DNA of 64,000 bases from Acinetobacter kanungonis (GCF_009939195.1 NZ_JAACKC010000004.1:496594-560593); one strand, 5' to 3'. Shown: positions 1-9,350, numbered from the stretch's first letter. Translations and numbers: made by a program. Notes: generated by a model from the sequence alone, not told the origin.

Positions 1-1941
1 CAGCTCGTCTTGCGGTAACTCATCCAAGAAACGGCTTGGGGTCATTTGACGCATTTGTCCACCCGCCTTGCGCTGTTCCGCCAGCGTAATGGTCAAGCCC
101 TGACGCGCACGGGTAATGCCCACATACATCAGACGGCGTTCTTCTTCGACCGTTTCTGCCACAATCGAGTTTTTATGCGGCAATAACTCTTCTTCCAAAC
201 CAATTAAATACACGAATGGAAATTCCAAACCTTTGGATGCATGCAAGGTCAGCAAATTGACTTTATCCGTGTCTTCTTCTTCCTGTTGTTGCTCCAGCAT
301 ATCCAGCAACACCATTTTGCGAATCACGCTTTCAATATTGCGCTCATCTACATCTTCCGCACGGTTAATCAGACTTTGAATACTGCTATACAGGACTTCA
401 ATATTGTCGAGTTTGGTTTTTTCCTGCGCAGGTGTCGCCGCAGTCTCTTTGACATAATCGATGTAACCCGCTTCCAACATCATTTGGCGAATAATTGGTA
501 CAGGCTCATCATCTTCCAGCAATTCACGGGTGAAATTGCTAATGAACTCAGCAAATTCCGCCAGTTGTGTAGTGGCCTTTTTCGGAATTGCCATGGTCAG
601 ACGTTGATCCCCCGCCGCAGCCAACAACGACAGATGATTTTCCTGCGCAAATAAACCCAGCTTTTCTAGCGTCACAGGACCAATCGCACGTTTGGGCGTA
701 TTAATAATCCGTAAGAAAGCACTGTCATCTTCTGGGTTAATGATCAGACGCAAATAACTCATCATGTCTTTGATTTCAGCACGTGCGAAGAAAGACTGAC
801 CACCCGACAATTTGTATGGAATCTGCATTTGACGCAGTTGCGTCTCTAAAATACGCGCTTGGAAATTACCACGGTACAATATCGCGTAGTCTTTCCAGTT
901 TTTACCGTTCATCAACTTGTGCGTAATCAGGTCTTTGACTACGCGTTCTGCTTCATCATCGTCATTACGACAGGTAATCACGCGAATGACTTCACCATGC
1001 CCTTTATCCGACCATAATTTTTTATCAAAGATGTGCGGATTATTGCCAATCACAGTATTGGCCGCTTTAAGAATACGGCTAGTCGAACGATAGTTCTGTT
1101 CCAGTTTAATGACTTTTAAATTGCGAAAGTCTTCATTTAGCAATGCCATATTTTCTGGCTTTGCGCCACGCCATGCGTAGATCGATTGGTCATCATCGCC
1201 CACCGCGGTGAATTGCCCCATCACGCCGACCAAAAGTTTCACCAAAATATACTGTGCAGTGTTGGTATCTTGATACTCATCGACCAATAAATAGCGAATA
1301 CGATTTTGCCAACGATCTCGTACTTCTTGATTTTCTTGTAATAGACGTGTTGGCATCACAATCAGATCGTCAAAATCCACTGCATTGTAGGCACGCAAAT
1401 TACGCTCGTACAATTGATACAAATGCGCCATTTGAATGTCTTCAGGCGTTTCACAAGTCGTATGCGCCTGTTCAGGTGGAATCAAATCATTTTTCCAGTC
1501 TGAAATCATTTTCATGGCTTTGGCAATCAACTCTTTGCTTTCTGCACCCGACATATTATCGCGATGCATCAAGTCCATCAGAATTCGCTTACAGTCATCG
1601 GCATCCAAAATGGAGAAATTGGCTTTTAATGGCGTATTTTTAAGTTCGAGACGTAATAAGTTCAGACCAAAGGTATGGAAAGTCGAGACCGACAGCCCTT
1701 TGGCTTCTTCACGTGACAATAGCTTAGTCACACGCTCTTTCATCTCGCGTGCGGCTTTATTGGTAAAGGTCATCGCTGTAATACGATGCGCAGGAATACC
1801 ACAATGCTTAACCAAATAAGCAATTTTACGGGTAATCACCGAGGTTTTACCCGAACCCGCCCCTGCAAGTACTAACAAGGGTCCTTGAGTGTATTTCATG
1901 GCTTCAAGTTGCTTGTCATTGAGTTGACTTGCCAGCGACAT
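1..1941 (-). CDS. rep: ATP-dependent DNA helicase Rep (3' end outside window)
   Basis: Superfamily 1 3'-to-5' DNA helicase that helps replication forks past bound proteins. 647 codons lie in the window and the gene runs off the left edge, so the C-terminus is missing. The start is the ATG at 1941 (MSLASQLNDKQ). Visible motifs in order are Walker A (LAGAGSGKTSVI, near residue 25), TFTNKAAREMKER, STFHTFGLNLL, the DEYQDTN Walker B box, VGDDDQSIYAWRGA, LEQNYRS, LTLHASKGLEFP and YVGITRAR. The segment order and wording follow E. coli Rep closely, including FDDLI and ASKGLEFPFVYLIGLEEELLPH, so I prefer Rep over UvrD or PcrA. It is the last gene of a minus-strand stretch and is separated from the lipoprotein gene by a terminator. 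Confidence 0.93.
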   Translation of the reverse strand, partial: MSLASQLNDKQLEAMKYTQGPLLVLAGAGSGKTSVITRKIAYLVKHCGIPAHRITAMTFTNKAAREMKERVTKLLSREEAKGLSVSTFHTFGLNLLRLELKNTPLKANFSILDADDCKRILMDLMHRDNMSGAESKELIAKAMKMISDWKNDLIPPEQAHTTCETPEDIQMAHLYQLYERNLRAYNAVDFDDLIVMPTRLLQENQEVRDRWQNRIRYLLVDEYQDTNTAQYILVKLLVGVMGQFTAVGDDDQSIYAWRGAKPENMALLNEDFRNLKVIKLEQNYRSTSRILKAANTVIGNNPHIFDKKLWSDKGHGEVIRVITCRNDDDEAERVVKDLITHKLMNGKNWKDYAILYRGNFQARILETQLRQMQIPYKLSGGQSFFARAEIKDMMSYLRLIINPEDDSAFLRIINTPKRAIGPVTLEKLGLFAQENHLSLLAAAGDQRLTMAIPKKATTQLAEFAEFISNFTRELLEDDEPVPIIRQMMLEAGYIDYVKETAATPAQEKTKLDNIEVLYSSIQSLINRAEDVDERNIESVIRKMVLLDMLEQQQEEEDTDKVNLLTLHASKGLEFPFVYLIGLEEELLPHKNSIVAETVEEERRLMYVGITRARQGLTITLAEQRKAGGQMRQMTPSRFLDELPQDEL

Positions 1942-2024
1942 AGTGATTCCTCTTTTTTCTCCGAGCTAGATTATAGACATCAAACCCCCAGATGCCTAAC
2001 CTAAAATGTCGATTATCTGTTCAT

Positions 2025-2052
2025 AAAAAAAAGCCACCTCAAGGTGGCTTTT
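2025..2052 (-). terminator. Rho-independent terminator of the OmpA-family lipoprotein gene
   Basis: The inverted repeat AAGCCACCT / AGGTGGCTT (2031-2050) is preceded on the plus strand by an A-run at 2025-2032, which becomes the U-run of the minus-strand transcript. Confidence 0.8.
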
Positions 2053-2089
2053 CCGAAACTCAATGATTTCTAAGCAAACAAAATATTCA

Positions 2090-2737
2090 TTATTTTGTTT
2101 CGAATACAGTAATTTCTACACGACGGTTTTGTTCACGACCCGCAGCCGTATCATTGCTTGCGATTGGTGAAGATGAACCATAACCACGTGCAGTCATACG
2201 AGAGCTAGAAATACCTTGAGAAGATAAATAGCTCATCACTGAGTTAGCACGGTTTTGTGATAATGGATTGTTAATGGCATCTGTACCTGTGTTGTCGGTA
2301 TGACCATGAATCACAAGTGCAAGTTTGTTTGCTGTTCCATCTTCACGTAATACACGTGCCACATCGTTCAATGCAGTTTGGAAACGTGGCTGAATGGTGT
2401 AAGAGTTGGTAGCAAAGGTCACGCTTGGCATTACCAAGTTAATCGAACCATCTTGGTTACGGTCAACATCTACACCAGTACCTGCAAGTTCTTCACGTAA
2501 ACGTTTCTCTTTTTTGTCCAAGAGTAGACCAGCACCACCGCCCACTACAGCACCAATCGCTGCTGCTTGACCCATTTTATCTTTGTCTGCATTTGAGTAT
2601 GCAAGACCAGCACCCAATAATGCACCTAGACCTGCACCGATTGCCGCTTTGTCATATTCCATACCTGTGCCAGTAGATTGACAACCTGAAAGAACCAACG
2701 CCCCTGCTACTGCTGATGAAATTAATAGTGCACGCAT
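2090..2737 (-). CDS. OmpA-family outer-membrane lipoprotein (YiaD/YfiB type)
   Basis: 215-residue lipoprotein with a C-terminal OmpA peptidoglycan-binding domain. The N-terminus carries a lipoprotein signal with lipobox LSGC (Cys19). A glycine-rich hydrophobic stretch around residues 32-72 (AIGAGLGALLGAGLAY, AAAIGAVVGGGAGLLL) resembles glycine-zipper segments. The OmpA domain covers roughly residues 105-213 and contains the peptidoglycan-binding signature HGHTDNTGTDAINNPLSQNRANSV and the closing NRRVEI motif. It probably links the outer membrane to the cell wall. A strong ribosome site (GGAGG) precedes the ATG. It has its own terminator and is divergent from the acyltransferase gene, so it is likely monocistronic. 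Confidence 0.9.
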   Translation of the reverse strand: MRALLISSAVAGALVLSGCQSTGTGMEYDKAAIGAGLGALLGAGLAYSNADKDKMGQAAAIGAVVGGGAGLLLDKKEKRLREELAGTGVDVDRNQDGSINLVMPSVTFATNSYTIQPRFQTALNDVARVLREDGTANKLALVIHGHTDNTGTDAINNPLSQNRANSVMSYLSSQGISSSRMTARGYGSSSPIASNDTAAGREQNRRVEITVFETK

Positions 2738-3004
2738 GACATGCCTCCATTTGTGTGTTTTGTTTATGCCTGAAATGGTCGCCTAATTAAATAACTTAGA
2801 CCATTGATTTTTTGTTAATAATAGCCTGCGCAGTTACAATTTGTAATAATTAATTTCATTTTTGAATGCGCATTCATCACATTCCCTACACGTTTCTCCA
2901 ATCATGAAGAAGAATTTACGAAACACAACGCTTGTTTTATTTTCAGAATTTGTAACTATATTCGATAACGATAATGGATGATTTTACTCAGGATTATTTT
3001 TTAT

Positions 3005-3943
3005 ATGTCATCTCAAGCAAACAAACAACCCATACTAAAAAAAATCACACGTGGACTGACTGTTGGCTCTGTCATGACAGGCAGTACTTTTTTTCATGGG
3101 CCGCCAGTTTTGGCGCTCGGTTTCACCAAACTGTTTAAACAGTCACGTAAAGTGGATGAAACCAATATTCACATTACCAATAGCTGGTTAGGTGTCAATA
3201 ACTGGTTGATTGATAATGTATTGCCACATTTAAAATGGGACATTACTGTCGATGAGGATCTCGACTTAAGCATGCAAGGTCGCTATCTCATGACCTGTAA
3301 TCATCAAAGTTGGGTCGATACCACCGTCAATCAATATTTTGGGCTGACCCGCATGCCGCTGACGCGTTTCTTCACCAAATGGGAACTCATCTTTATTCCC
3401 TTTGTTGGACAAGCCTTCAAGATTTTGGGCTTCCCAATGATGAAGCGCCATACTAAAGAAGAAATTGCCAAAAATCCTGAACTCAAAACCCGAGACATGG
3501 AAGAAGCTCGCAAAGCTTGTGAACAATTGCTCAGTCAGCCGTTTACCTTGTTGAACTATTTAGAGGGGACGCGCTTTACCCCTGAAAAACATCAGCAGCA
3601 AAACTCGCCTTACCAAAATTTGCTTAAACCTAAAGCTGGTGGTCTTGCTCTCGCCCTGAATATTCTGGGCGATCAAATTGATGCCTTGGTCGACATGACT
3701 ATTGTCTATCCAGACGGTGCGCCTGGTTATGGCGAATTCTGGTTAGGAGAAGTCGGTCGCATTGCCGTGAATTTACGTAAAATCGACATTCCTGACTGGG
3801 TTTTAGGCGGAAACTATGAGGATGATGAAGAATATCGTGCGCGTTTCCAAGCATGGGTCGATCAACTCTGGACTGAGAAAGATCAGCTGATTAGTCAGAT
3901 GAAAGCCAAGTATTCGACAACTGCTGAAGTACATAAGGTATAA
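3005..3943 (+). CDS. PlsC-family lysophospholipid acyltransferase (YihG-like)
   Basis: 312-residue acyltransferase predicted to act on lysophosphatidic acid or a related lysolipid at the inner membrane. The catalytic H(X)4D motif is visible as NHQSWVD (about residues 98-104), and the substrate-binding box as LEGTRF. A further conserved-looking stretch is KWELIFIPFVGQAFKILGFPMMKR. The overall pattern resembles E. coli YihG more than PlsC itself. I take the ATG at 3005 (MSSQANKQ), which has AGGA about 11 nt upstream, rather than an in-frame ATG at 2978. The next gene starts 4 nt after the stop, so the two are almost certainly co-transcribed. Substrate specificity cannot be read from sequence. 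Confidence 0.85.
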   Translation: MSSQANKQPILKKITRGLTVGSVMTGSTFFHGPPVLALGFTKLFKQSRKVDETNIHITNSWLGVNNWLIDNVLPHLKWDITVDEDLDLSMQGRYLMTCNHQSWVDTTVNQYFGLTRMPLTRFFTKWELIFIPFVGQAFKILGFPMMKRHTKEEIAKNPELKTRDMEEARKACEQLLSQPFTLLNYLEGTRFTPEKHQQQNSPYQNLLKPKAGGLALALNILGDQIDALVDMTIVYPDGAPGYGEFWLGEVGRIAVNLRKIDIPDWVLGGNYEDDEEYRARFQAWVDQLWTEKDQLISQMKAKYSTTAEVHKV

Positions 3944-3947
3944 ACCG

Positions 3948-4997
3948 ATGAAGCAGAACAGTTCAGCACCCAAATCAAAATATCATCGTGTCGATCCACA
4001 GAGTTGGTCATTCAAACTCTATCTGATCTATGACACCTTTATGGTATTCCTGATTATTTTCAACTTGTTCTGCTTGGCTGCCAATTTCTTCCTGATGAGC
4101 AATATTGGTGGCTGGTTCTTAAGCTCGATTCATTTAGATGACGTCGTCAGTTTCTATCGTACGCATCTGCACCCTTGGGTCATTACCACCGAAGCTTGGT
4201 TTATCTTGTTTTTAATTACCGAGCTGCTGGTGCGTTGGATCATCGCCATCATTTATCGACATCATCGACGCTGGTTCTTCTTCCCATTTATTCACTGGTA
4301 TGAAGTCCTTGCGATTATTCCGCACTTGCGTTTCTTGCGGTTATTCCGTGCAGGTATTATTGTTTTTCGCCTGCATGAACTTGGCCATAACGTTATTCCG
4401 CAATCCATTCAGCAACGCGCCAAATTTTACTATCGCGTGATTATGGAAGAATTGTCCGATCGAGTGGTGATTACCGTTCTGGATGGCGTCAAGCATGAAC
4501 TGAATACCAGTTCTACCCATAAAAAAATCATTCATGATTTGGTCGATCACCATCGCACCTTATTTGCCCAAGCCTTGGCTGAAGTATTGCAAGAATCTCT
4601 GGCGGTTGAACTGAAAGAACAACAATCAGTGATTGCGCAAAATATTGGCGCCATCGTCAATAAATCGATTGAAGACACCCCTGAACTCACGCAACTGTTA
4701 CGTTTAATTCCAATTGTCGGCAGTCGGATTGAACATCAAATTCAGAGCATCGGACAGCGTTTAGGAGAAAATATTACTTACGGTATTTTAGAGCCTTTAA
4801 TGGCAGGTAGCCCTGAACAACCCAACCATACCTATAAGTTAATTGCTGAAAAAGTCAGCGAATTAAACATCGATAATGAAACGCTCGAACAGTTGGTTGA
4901 GTCTGCGGTCTATGAAAGTTTGGATGCAATTCGGAAGCAAGTGAAAGTAAAACAGTGGCTGGAAGACCTTGAAGAGCTCGATCAAGCTAAAGAATAA
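3948..4997 (+). CDS. Membrane protein with a voltage-sensor-like N-terminal domain and a helical cytoplasmic tail
   Basis: 349 residues. Three to four hydrophobic helices lie in the first 145 residues: about 24-50, 77-103, 113-125 and an arginine-spaced helix at 126-143. The last has R128, R131, R134 and R141 in the pattern LRFLRLFRAGIIVFRL, preceded by HWYEVLAIIP. That is the S3-S4 signature of ion-channel voltage sensors, with an acidic residue (E92) in the second helix and E119 in the third. No pore loop or selectivity filter follows. The remaining 200 residues are hydrophilic and probably helical, with many amphipathic repeats. The start is 4 nt after the acyltransferase stop, suggesting coupled expression. 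The function is unknown; a pore-less voltage sensor is my inference. Confidence 0.7.
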   Translation: MKQNSSAPKSKYHRVDPQSWSFKLYLIYDTFMVFLIIFNLFCLAANFFLMSNIGGWFLSSIHLDDVVSFYRTHLHPWVITTEAWFILFLITELLVRWIIAIIYRHHRRWFFFPFIHWYEVLAIIPHLRFLRLFRAGIIVFRLHELGHNVIPQSIQQRAKFYYRVIMEELSDRVVITVLDGVKHELNTSSTHKKIIHDLVDHHRTLFAQALAEVLQESLAVELKEQQSVIAQNIGAIVNKSIEDTPELTQLLRLIPIVGSRIEHQIQSIGQRLGENITYGILEPLMAGSPEQPNHTYKLIAEKVSELNIDNETLEQLVESAVYESLDAIRKQVKVKQWLEDLEELDQAKE

Positions 4998-5119
4998 GCA
5001 TTAAGATAAAAAAGTTACAAACTTGGCTAGAGAATTCATGGAATTTGTTCTAGGATTTGCTCTATTTACAACATCGCTTCGGCATAAAACCAATAGCTTC
5101 GAAGTCTCAAGGATAAAAT

Positions 5120-5848
5120 ATGGCTGATATTCGGATCACCGGTAGAATGGTTAACTTTAGTAGATTAACCTTCGACACAAATGACCATAATGCCATTCGT
5201 CAACAACTGACCCAATTACTTCAAGACAGCACCACCCATGGTGCTCTTGTGATTTTAGACAGTACTGTTGAACAGGAGCTGATTGCCCTGATTCAACTGC
5301 TGCTCGACTTAGATTTACAGCCAATGGCGGTGATTGACGGACTATTGGGTGATCAAGCACGTGCAATTCAATTCCCTGTGCTGCCAGCCGACAATAAACC
5401 GTTACAACGCATTAAAGCCACGCAAGAACAAGTGATTGTTGAAACCGTGGCTGAACAGCCGAAAAGCGATGAAAGTGAAACCAAAGCTGCGGCGCCAGCA
5501 CGTCACATTGGTCACATTACCTCCTATCACGATGAAATCTTGCGTACAGGTCAATGCTTAGTCCAAGATCATGGCGATATTATTGTGAATGCAGGCATTA
5601 ACAGCGGTTCGGAAGTAATCTCTTCAGGAAATATACATATTTATGGCAGTGCTCGTGGTAGAGTTATCGCAGGTGCTGGTGGAAACAGTGCTGCTCGCAT
5701 TTTCTGTCATTCGCTAGAGGCCGAATTGGTTTCAATTGCGGGGACATATTGTGTTGCTGATGATATTCCACCCCATGTCGTAAAAAAGTCCGTACATATT
5801 TATTTAAATGAAAACCAAGAGCTTGAATTTAAAGCTCTGGAATTTTAA
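5120..5848 (+). CDS. minC: Septum-site determining protein MinC
   Basis: 242-residue inhibitor of FtsZ polymerisation, first gene of minCDE. The N-terminal FtsZ-interacting domain covers about residues 1-105. A charged linker (about 110-125, [15 protein letters not shown]) joins it to the beta-helical C-terminal domain. That domain shows the MinD-binding motif RTGQ at 142-145 (RSGQ in E. coli) and the conserved run [19 protein letters not shown], then ARIFC and [13 protein letters not shown] lies upstream of the ATG. With MinD it blocks Z-ring assembly at the poles. Confidence 0.96.
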   Translation: MADIRITGRMVNFSRLTFDTNDHNAIRQQLTQLLQDSTTHGALVILDSTVEQELIALIQLLLDLDLQPMAVIDGLLGDQARAIQFPVLPADNKPLQRIKATQEQVIVETVAEQPKSDESETKAAAPARHIGHITSYHDEILRTGQCLVQDHGDIIVNAGINSGSEVISSGNIHIYGSARGRVIAGAGGNSAARIFCHSLEAELVSIAGTYCVADDIPPHVVKKSVHIYLNENQELEFKALEF

Positions 5849-5911
5849 TGTATAAATAAACACCAAAACCCCGCTAATTAAAGGGGGGATACCATAACAG
5901 GAGTGGATTCG

Positions 5912-6724
5912 GTGGCGAAAATTGTTGTCGTAACATCAGGCAAAGGTGGCGTAGGCAAAACTACGACCAGTGCATCTTTTGCAACAGGTTTAGCCCTACG
6001 TGGTCACAAAACTGTTGTTATCGATTTTGACGTAGGTTTACGTAACTTAGACCTTATTATGGGCTGCGAACGTCGTGTAGTTTATGATTTTGTGAATGTT
6101 TTAAATAACGAAGCACGATTACAACAAGCACTTATTCGTGATAAAGATATTGAAAACTTATACATTTTGCCAGCATCACAAACGCGCGACAAAGATGCGT
6201 TAACAGATGAAGGCGTTGCGCGTGTAATGGACGAATTAGCTCAGGAATTCGATTACATTATTTGTGACTCACCTGCAGGCATTGAACGTGGTGCAATCCT
6301 TGCGATGTACCATGCCGATGAAGCGATTATTGTCACCAACCCTGAGATTTCCTCAGTACGCGACTCTGACCGCATCATTGGTATGCTGGACAGCAAAACT
6401 AAAAAAGTAGAACAGAACGAAGGACGTATACGCAAGCATTTGTGTATTACGCGCTTCAACCCTGAACGTGCAGACAAGCAAGAAATGCTCACCATTGATG
6501 ACATTTCGAAAGACATTTTACGTGTACCTACACTCGGTGTCGTGCCTGAATGTAAGAGCGTTTTACAAGCATCGAACGAAGGTAAGCCTGTGATTCTGTT
6601 CAATGAAGCAGAAGCTGGACAAGCTTATGATGACCTCGTGGCACGCTTCTTGGGTGAAGAACGTCCTTACCGTCACATTACAGTCAAACCTAAAGGCTGG
6701 TTAGCACGATTATTTGGAGCGTAA
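5912..6724 (+). CDS. minD: Septum-site determining ATPase MinD
   Basis: 270-residue membrane-cycling ATPase of the ParA/MinD family that recruits MinC and oscillates under MinE control. The deviant Walker A box KGGVGKT sits at residues 11-17, with the signature lysine at 11. DFDVGLRNLDLIMGCERR, CDSPAGIE and the C-terminal amphipathic membrane-targeting helix (GWLARLFGA) are all present. An upstream in-frame GTG at 5903 sits directly on the ribosome site CAGGAG (5897-5902). The GTG at 5912 has correct 9-nt spacing and gives MAKIVVVTSGKGG, matching the E. coli start, so I use 5912. minE follows after 2 nt. Confidence 0.97.
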   Translation: MAKIVVVTSGKGGVGKTTTSASFATGLALRGHKTVVIDFDVGLRNLDLIMGCERRVVYDFVNVLNNEARLQQALIRDKDIENLYILPASQTRDKDALTDEGVARVMDELAQEFDYIICDSPAGIERGAILAMYHADEAIIVTNPEISSVRDSDRIIGMLDSKTKKVEQNEGRIRKHLCITRFNPERADKQEMLTIDDISKDILRVPTLGVVPECKSVLQASNEGKPVILFNEAEAGQAYDDLVARFLGEERPYRHITVKPKGWLARLFGA

Positions 6725-6726
6725 AT

Positions 6727-6999
6727 ATGGCAGGATTCTGGAGTAAACTATTCAGTAGTGACGATAAACCATCAAGCGCGCAAATGGCGAAAGACCGCTT
6801 GAAAGTCATCGTGGCTTCTGAACAGGGATTAGGAAAACGTTTAAGCCAAGATAAAATTGACCAAATGAAAAAAGAGATCATGCAAGTGGTCAACCGCTAT
6901 GTCCGCGGTGTGGATGAACAACACATTCAAATGTCGGTTCGTTCAGAAGCAAATATTGAAATGCTTGAGATGAATATCAATTTGCCTGAAGAGCGATAA
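6727..6999 (+). CDS. minE: Cell division topological specificity factor MinE
   Basis: 90-residue MinE, close to the E. coli length of 88. The N-terminal membrane-targeting and MinD-interacting segment (MAGFWSKLFSS, then AKDRLKVIVASEQ) and the beta-stranded dimerisation domain ending in LEMNINLPEE are recognisable. It stimulates MinD ATPase and drives pole-to-pole oscillation. It is the last gene of minCDE and starts 2 nt after minD. A good terminator follows at 7033-7064. Confidence 0.97.
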   Translation: MAGFWSKLFSSDDKPSSAQMAKDRLKVIVASEQGLGKRLSQDKIDQMKKEIMQVVNRYVRGVDEQHIQMSVRSEANIEMLEMNINLPEER

Positions 7000-7032
7000 T
7001 CTGAATTCTGATTAGTCAAGCAAATTGATTCA

Positions 7033-7064
7033 AGGCAAAATAGCGACAGCTATTTTGCCTTTTT
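7033..7064 (+). terminator. Terminator of minCDE
   Basis: Perfect 12-bp stem AGGCAAAATAGC / GCTATTTTGCCT with loop GACA, followed by TTTT. Confidence 0.9.
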
Positions 7065-7095
7065 AGTTTGAAAAGAATATACCAAGGAGTTTGCG

Positions 7096-7383
7096 ATGGC
7101 ATTATCTCAGCCAGCAACGTTTAATGAAGAATGGTCGGATGAGCGCGTTTTTGCCTATTTAAATCAGCTTCCTCCTGCAGGAGTAAATGCCGACTTTCAT
7201 GTTCTTTACCATGCATTCAAACACATGCGCCCAATGGACTATCAACGCTTGTTAACTCAATTTGTTGCTGATGGTCGTGATGTGAATGCAACCAATCCGC
7301 AAGGTCAGCGTATTCATGATGTGATTGCTGAATACCCGCGTCAACGTGCTGAATTCCTCGAAGTATTGGCAAAATTTGCTTAA
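7096..7383 (+). CDS. Small PA4642-family protein of unknown function
   Basis: 95-residue soluble protein that I match to the uncharacterised family named after Pseudomonas aeruginosa PA4642. Typical phrases are LPPAGVNADFHVLYHAFKHMRPMDYQRLL, FVADGRDVNATNPQGQ and a C-terminal RAEFLEVL helix. There is no signal peptide, membrane helix or catalytic motif. The ribosome site AAGGAG lies 8 nt before the ATG. It has terminators on both sides (7033-7064 and 7391-7413), so it is probably its own transcription unit. No function is known to me. Confidence 0.75.
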   Translation: MALSQPATFNEEWSDERVFAYLNQLPPAGVNADFHVLYHAFKHMRPMDYQRLLTQFVADGRDVNATNPQGQRIHDVIAEYPRQRAEFLEVLAKFA

Positions 7384-7390
7384 GCTTCAA

Positions 7391-7413
7391 AGCCTACCTC
7401 GTGTAGGCTTTTT
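7391..7413 (+). terminator. Terminator of the PA4642-family gene
   Basis: Stem AGCCTAC / GTAGGCT with loop CTCGT and a run of T. Confidence 0.85.
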
Positions 7414-7422
7414 ATTTCGACG

Positions 7423-8325
7423 CTAAAACAAGAATTGCATCAGCACAGGAAAGCTCAAGGCAAATAACAGGGTTTGCATGCTGATAATCGCGGCCATGAG
7501 TTGACTGTCACCATTAAAGAATCGGGTCAAAATATATGATGCCGAAGCTGTAGGTAAAGCAAAAAATACCACCAATACCTGAATATGCAATGCTTCTAGC
7601 CCCAAGCCTTTACCTATCGCATAGGTCAAAACAGGTACCAGCAGCAATCGCGACAGGCTATTCAACATCACTCGCCAGAAATCAGGTTTTAACTGGCTAA
7701 ATTGCAGTGCAGCGCCAACCGAAATCAGCCCCAAGGGTAAACTGGTACTTGCCAGTAATTTTAATAACTGCGCAGCGCCTGCATACAAATTCAGCCCTGA
7801 CAAATTAAATAAAATTCCTGCCAGACACGCCAGAATTAAAGGATTCTTGCCAATCGAGATCAAAGTCTGGCTAAACTGCCCCGTTGTACTCTGGCTAAAC
7901 GACCACACCGAAAGCACATTCACCACTGGAATTGCCACTGCAATGATCATGGCAAATAAGTGCATCCCTGCTGCACCAAACATCAGCCCCATTAAAGAAA
8001 GCCCGATATAAGTATTAAAGCGGATCTGGCTTTGTAGATAGACACCTAAACGGCGTACAGGAATTCGCACATAGACCTTAAGAATCAGTAAAAACACACT
8101 GACCAGCAGGATGACCAGCAGCAAGCAGATGTAGAGACTCAGGATTGAACTCAGCTCTAACTTCACATCCGCCAAATTGCTAAACAACAACGCAGGGAAT
8201 AAAATGTAATAGTTTAATTTCTCTGAATTTCCCCAAAATTCATCTTGCAAAAATTGAGTTCGTTTAAAGATGTATCCCATCCCAATCAAGCCAACCAATG
8301 GGAAGAGTGCCAAAATCATATTCAT
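7423..8325 (-). CDS. AEC (auxin efflux carrier) family transporter
   Basis: 300-residue integral membrane protein with about ten hydrophobic helices, of the bile/arsenite/riboflavin-transporter-like AEC family. Family phrases include LVGLIGMGYIFKR at the N-terminus, LLFSNLADV, ASTSLPLGLISVGAAL and VVFFALPTASASYIL. I choose the ATG at 8325 (MNMILALF), with GGAAC about 7 nt upstream, over a GTG 24 nt further upstream that has no ribosome site. It is divergently oriented to a LysR-type regulator 106 nt away, which probably controls it. The substrate is unknown; members export malate, auxin-like acids or other organic acids. Confidence 0.85.
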   Translation of the reverse strand: MNMILALFPLVGLIGMGYIFKRTQFLQDEFWGNSEKLNYYILFPALLFSNLADVKLELSSILSLYICLLLVILLVSVFLLILKVYVRIPVRRLGVYLQSQIRFNTYIGLSLMGLMFGAAGMHLFAMIIAVAIPVVNVLSVWSFSQSTTGQFSQTLISIGKNPLILACLAGILFNLSGLNLYAGAAQLLKLLASTSLPLGLISVGAALQFSQLKPDFWRVMLNSLSRLLLVPVLTYAIGKGLGLEALHIQVLVVFFALPTASASYILTRFFNGDSQLMAAIISMQTLLFALSFPVLMQFLF

Positions 8326-8431
8326 TGTAATGTTCCAATTCCTGTACACGAGTCTGCTTTGACTCGTGTTGCAATCAGAATATAATCCTTATCTAGACTC
8401 ATAATAAAATGAGTATTTACTCATACCTCTA

Positions 8432-9313
8432 ATGACTTTTAGCCAGCTTGAAATTTTCTTATTGGTCGCAAAGCACCAAAGTTTTAGCAATGCGGCAAAA
8501 CAACTGGGAATTTCTCAGTCTGCCGTTTCACATGCCATTAAAAGTCTGGAGCATTTTTGGCGTGTGCAGTTATTTAATCGTGAACAGAACACTGTGCTAC
8601 TCACCGAGATTGGACAGCAGCTGCGTATTCATGCTCAAGAAATTTTGAATACAGCACAAGTGATGCAACAGCAAGTCGCAGCAACGCATGGGCTACAGCA
8701 AGGCAGCTTAAGAATTGGTTCCTTTGGCGCATCCGCATCAATTCACCTTTTGCCCGAACTGCTACAGGCTTTTAGAACACAATATCCATATATCGAGGTC
8801 TTTGTTGAAGAAGGCACCGATGATGAAGTCACGCAATGGATTTTAAATCAGCAGGTGGATGTCGGATTTGCAGTCCTGCCCAATCATCAACTGGATACCT
8901 TCCCGCTGATTAAAGATATTTTTATCGCGCTGATTCCCAACTCATACCCAATCGCACAAATGAGTCAGGTGGATATTACCCAGCTCAAACACTATCCCTT
9001 TATTTTGACCAAAGCGGGCAGTCAAACGCATATTGAAAAACTGCTCAAACAATATGAAATTCAGCCCAAGATTCAGTATCAACTGTCGCAACTGTTAACC
9101 ATTTTAAATATGGTCAATCAGCACGAAGGGATTTCTATTGTGGCGGATATGGCGATGACACCTGAATTACTGGCGCTACATCCCAACGTTGTGAAAAGAC
9201 CCTTGCTTCCCAATACACAACGCGAGATTGGACTGGCAGTCCGCAATCAAAAACTGATGAGCCCCGCAACACGCGCCTTTATCGAGCTTGCACAGACCAT
9301 GTTCTATGATTAG
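8432..9313 (+). CDS. LysR-type transcriptional regulator
   Basis: 293 residues, standard LysR length. The N-terminal winged helix-turn-helix spans about residues 4-64 (FSNAAKQLGISQSAVSHAIKSLE). The C-terminal effector-binding domain starts near residue 88 with GSLRIGSFGASASIHLLPELL. A regulator of this family typically sits divergent to its target, here the AEC transporter, and binds the shared 106-bp intergenic region with a small-molecule coinducer. The coinducer cannot be read from sequence. Confidence 0.9.
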   Translation: MTFSQLEIFLLVAKHQSFSNAAKQLGISQSAVSHAIKSLEHFWRVQLFNREQNTVLLTEIGQQLRIHAQEILNTAQVMQQQVAATHGLQQGSLRIGSFGASASIHLLPELLQAFRTQYPYIEVFVEEGTDDEVTQWILNQQVDVGFAVLPNHQLDTFPLIKDIFIALIPNSYPIAQMSQVDITQLKHYPFILTKAGSQTHIEKLLKQYEIQPKIQYQLSQLLTILNMVNQHEGISIVADMAMTPELLALHPNVVKRPLLPNTQREIGLAVRNQKLMSPATRAFIELAQTMFYD

Positions 9314-9320
9314 ATCCAAT

Positions 9321-9350
9321 AAAAAAGCCTGCTAGAAAGCAGGCTTTTTT
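9321..9350. terminator. Bidirectional terminator between the lysR gene and ftsK
   Basis: AAAAAAGCCTGCT / AGCAGGCTTTTTT hairpin with A-run and T-run on opposite sides. It can end both the plus-strand regulator and the minus-strand ftsK transcripts. Confidence 0.9.

Noticed and set aside
116..1819. Several plus-strand ORFs of 87-137 codons across the first 1.8 kb
   Set aside because: They are antisense to rep, whose helicase motifs are continuous through the region.
5868..5886. CCCC...GGGG hairpin between minC and minD as a terminator
   Set aside because: Only 4 bp of stem and no T-run; it also lies inside a well-known operon.
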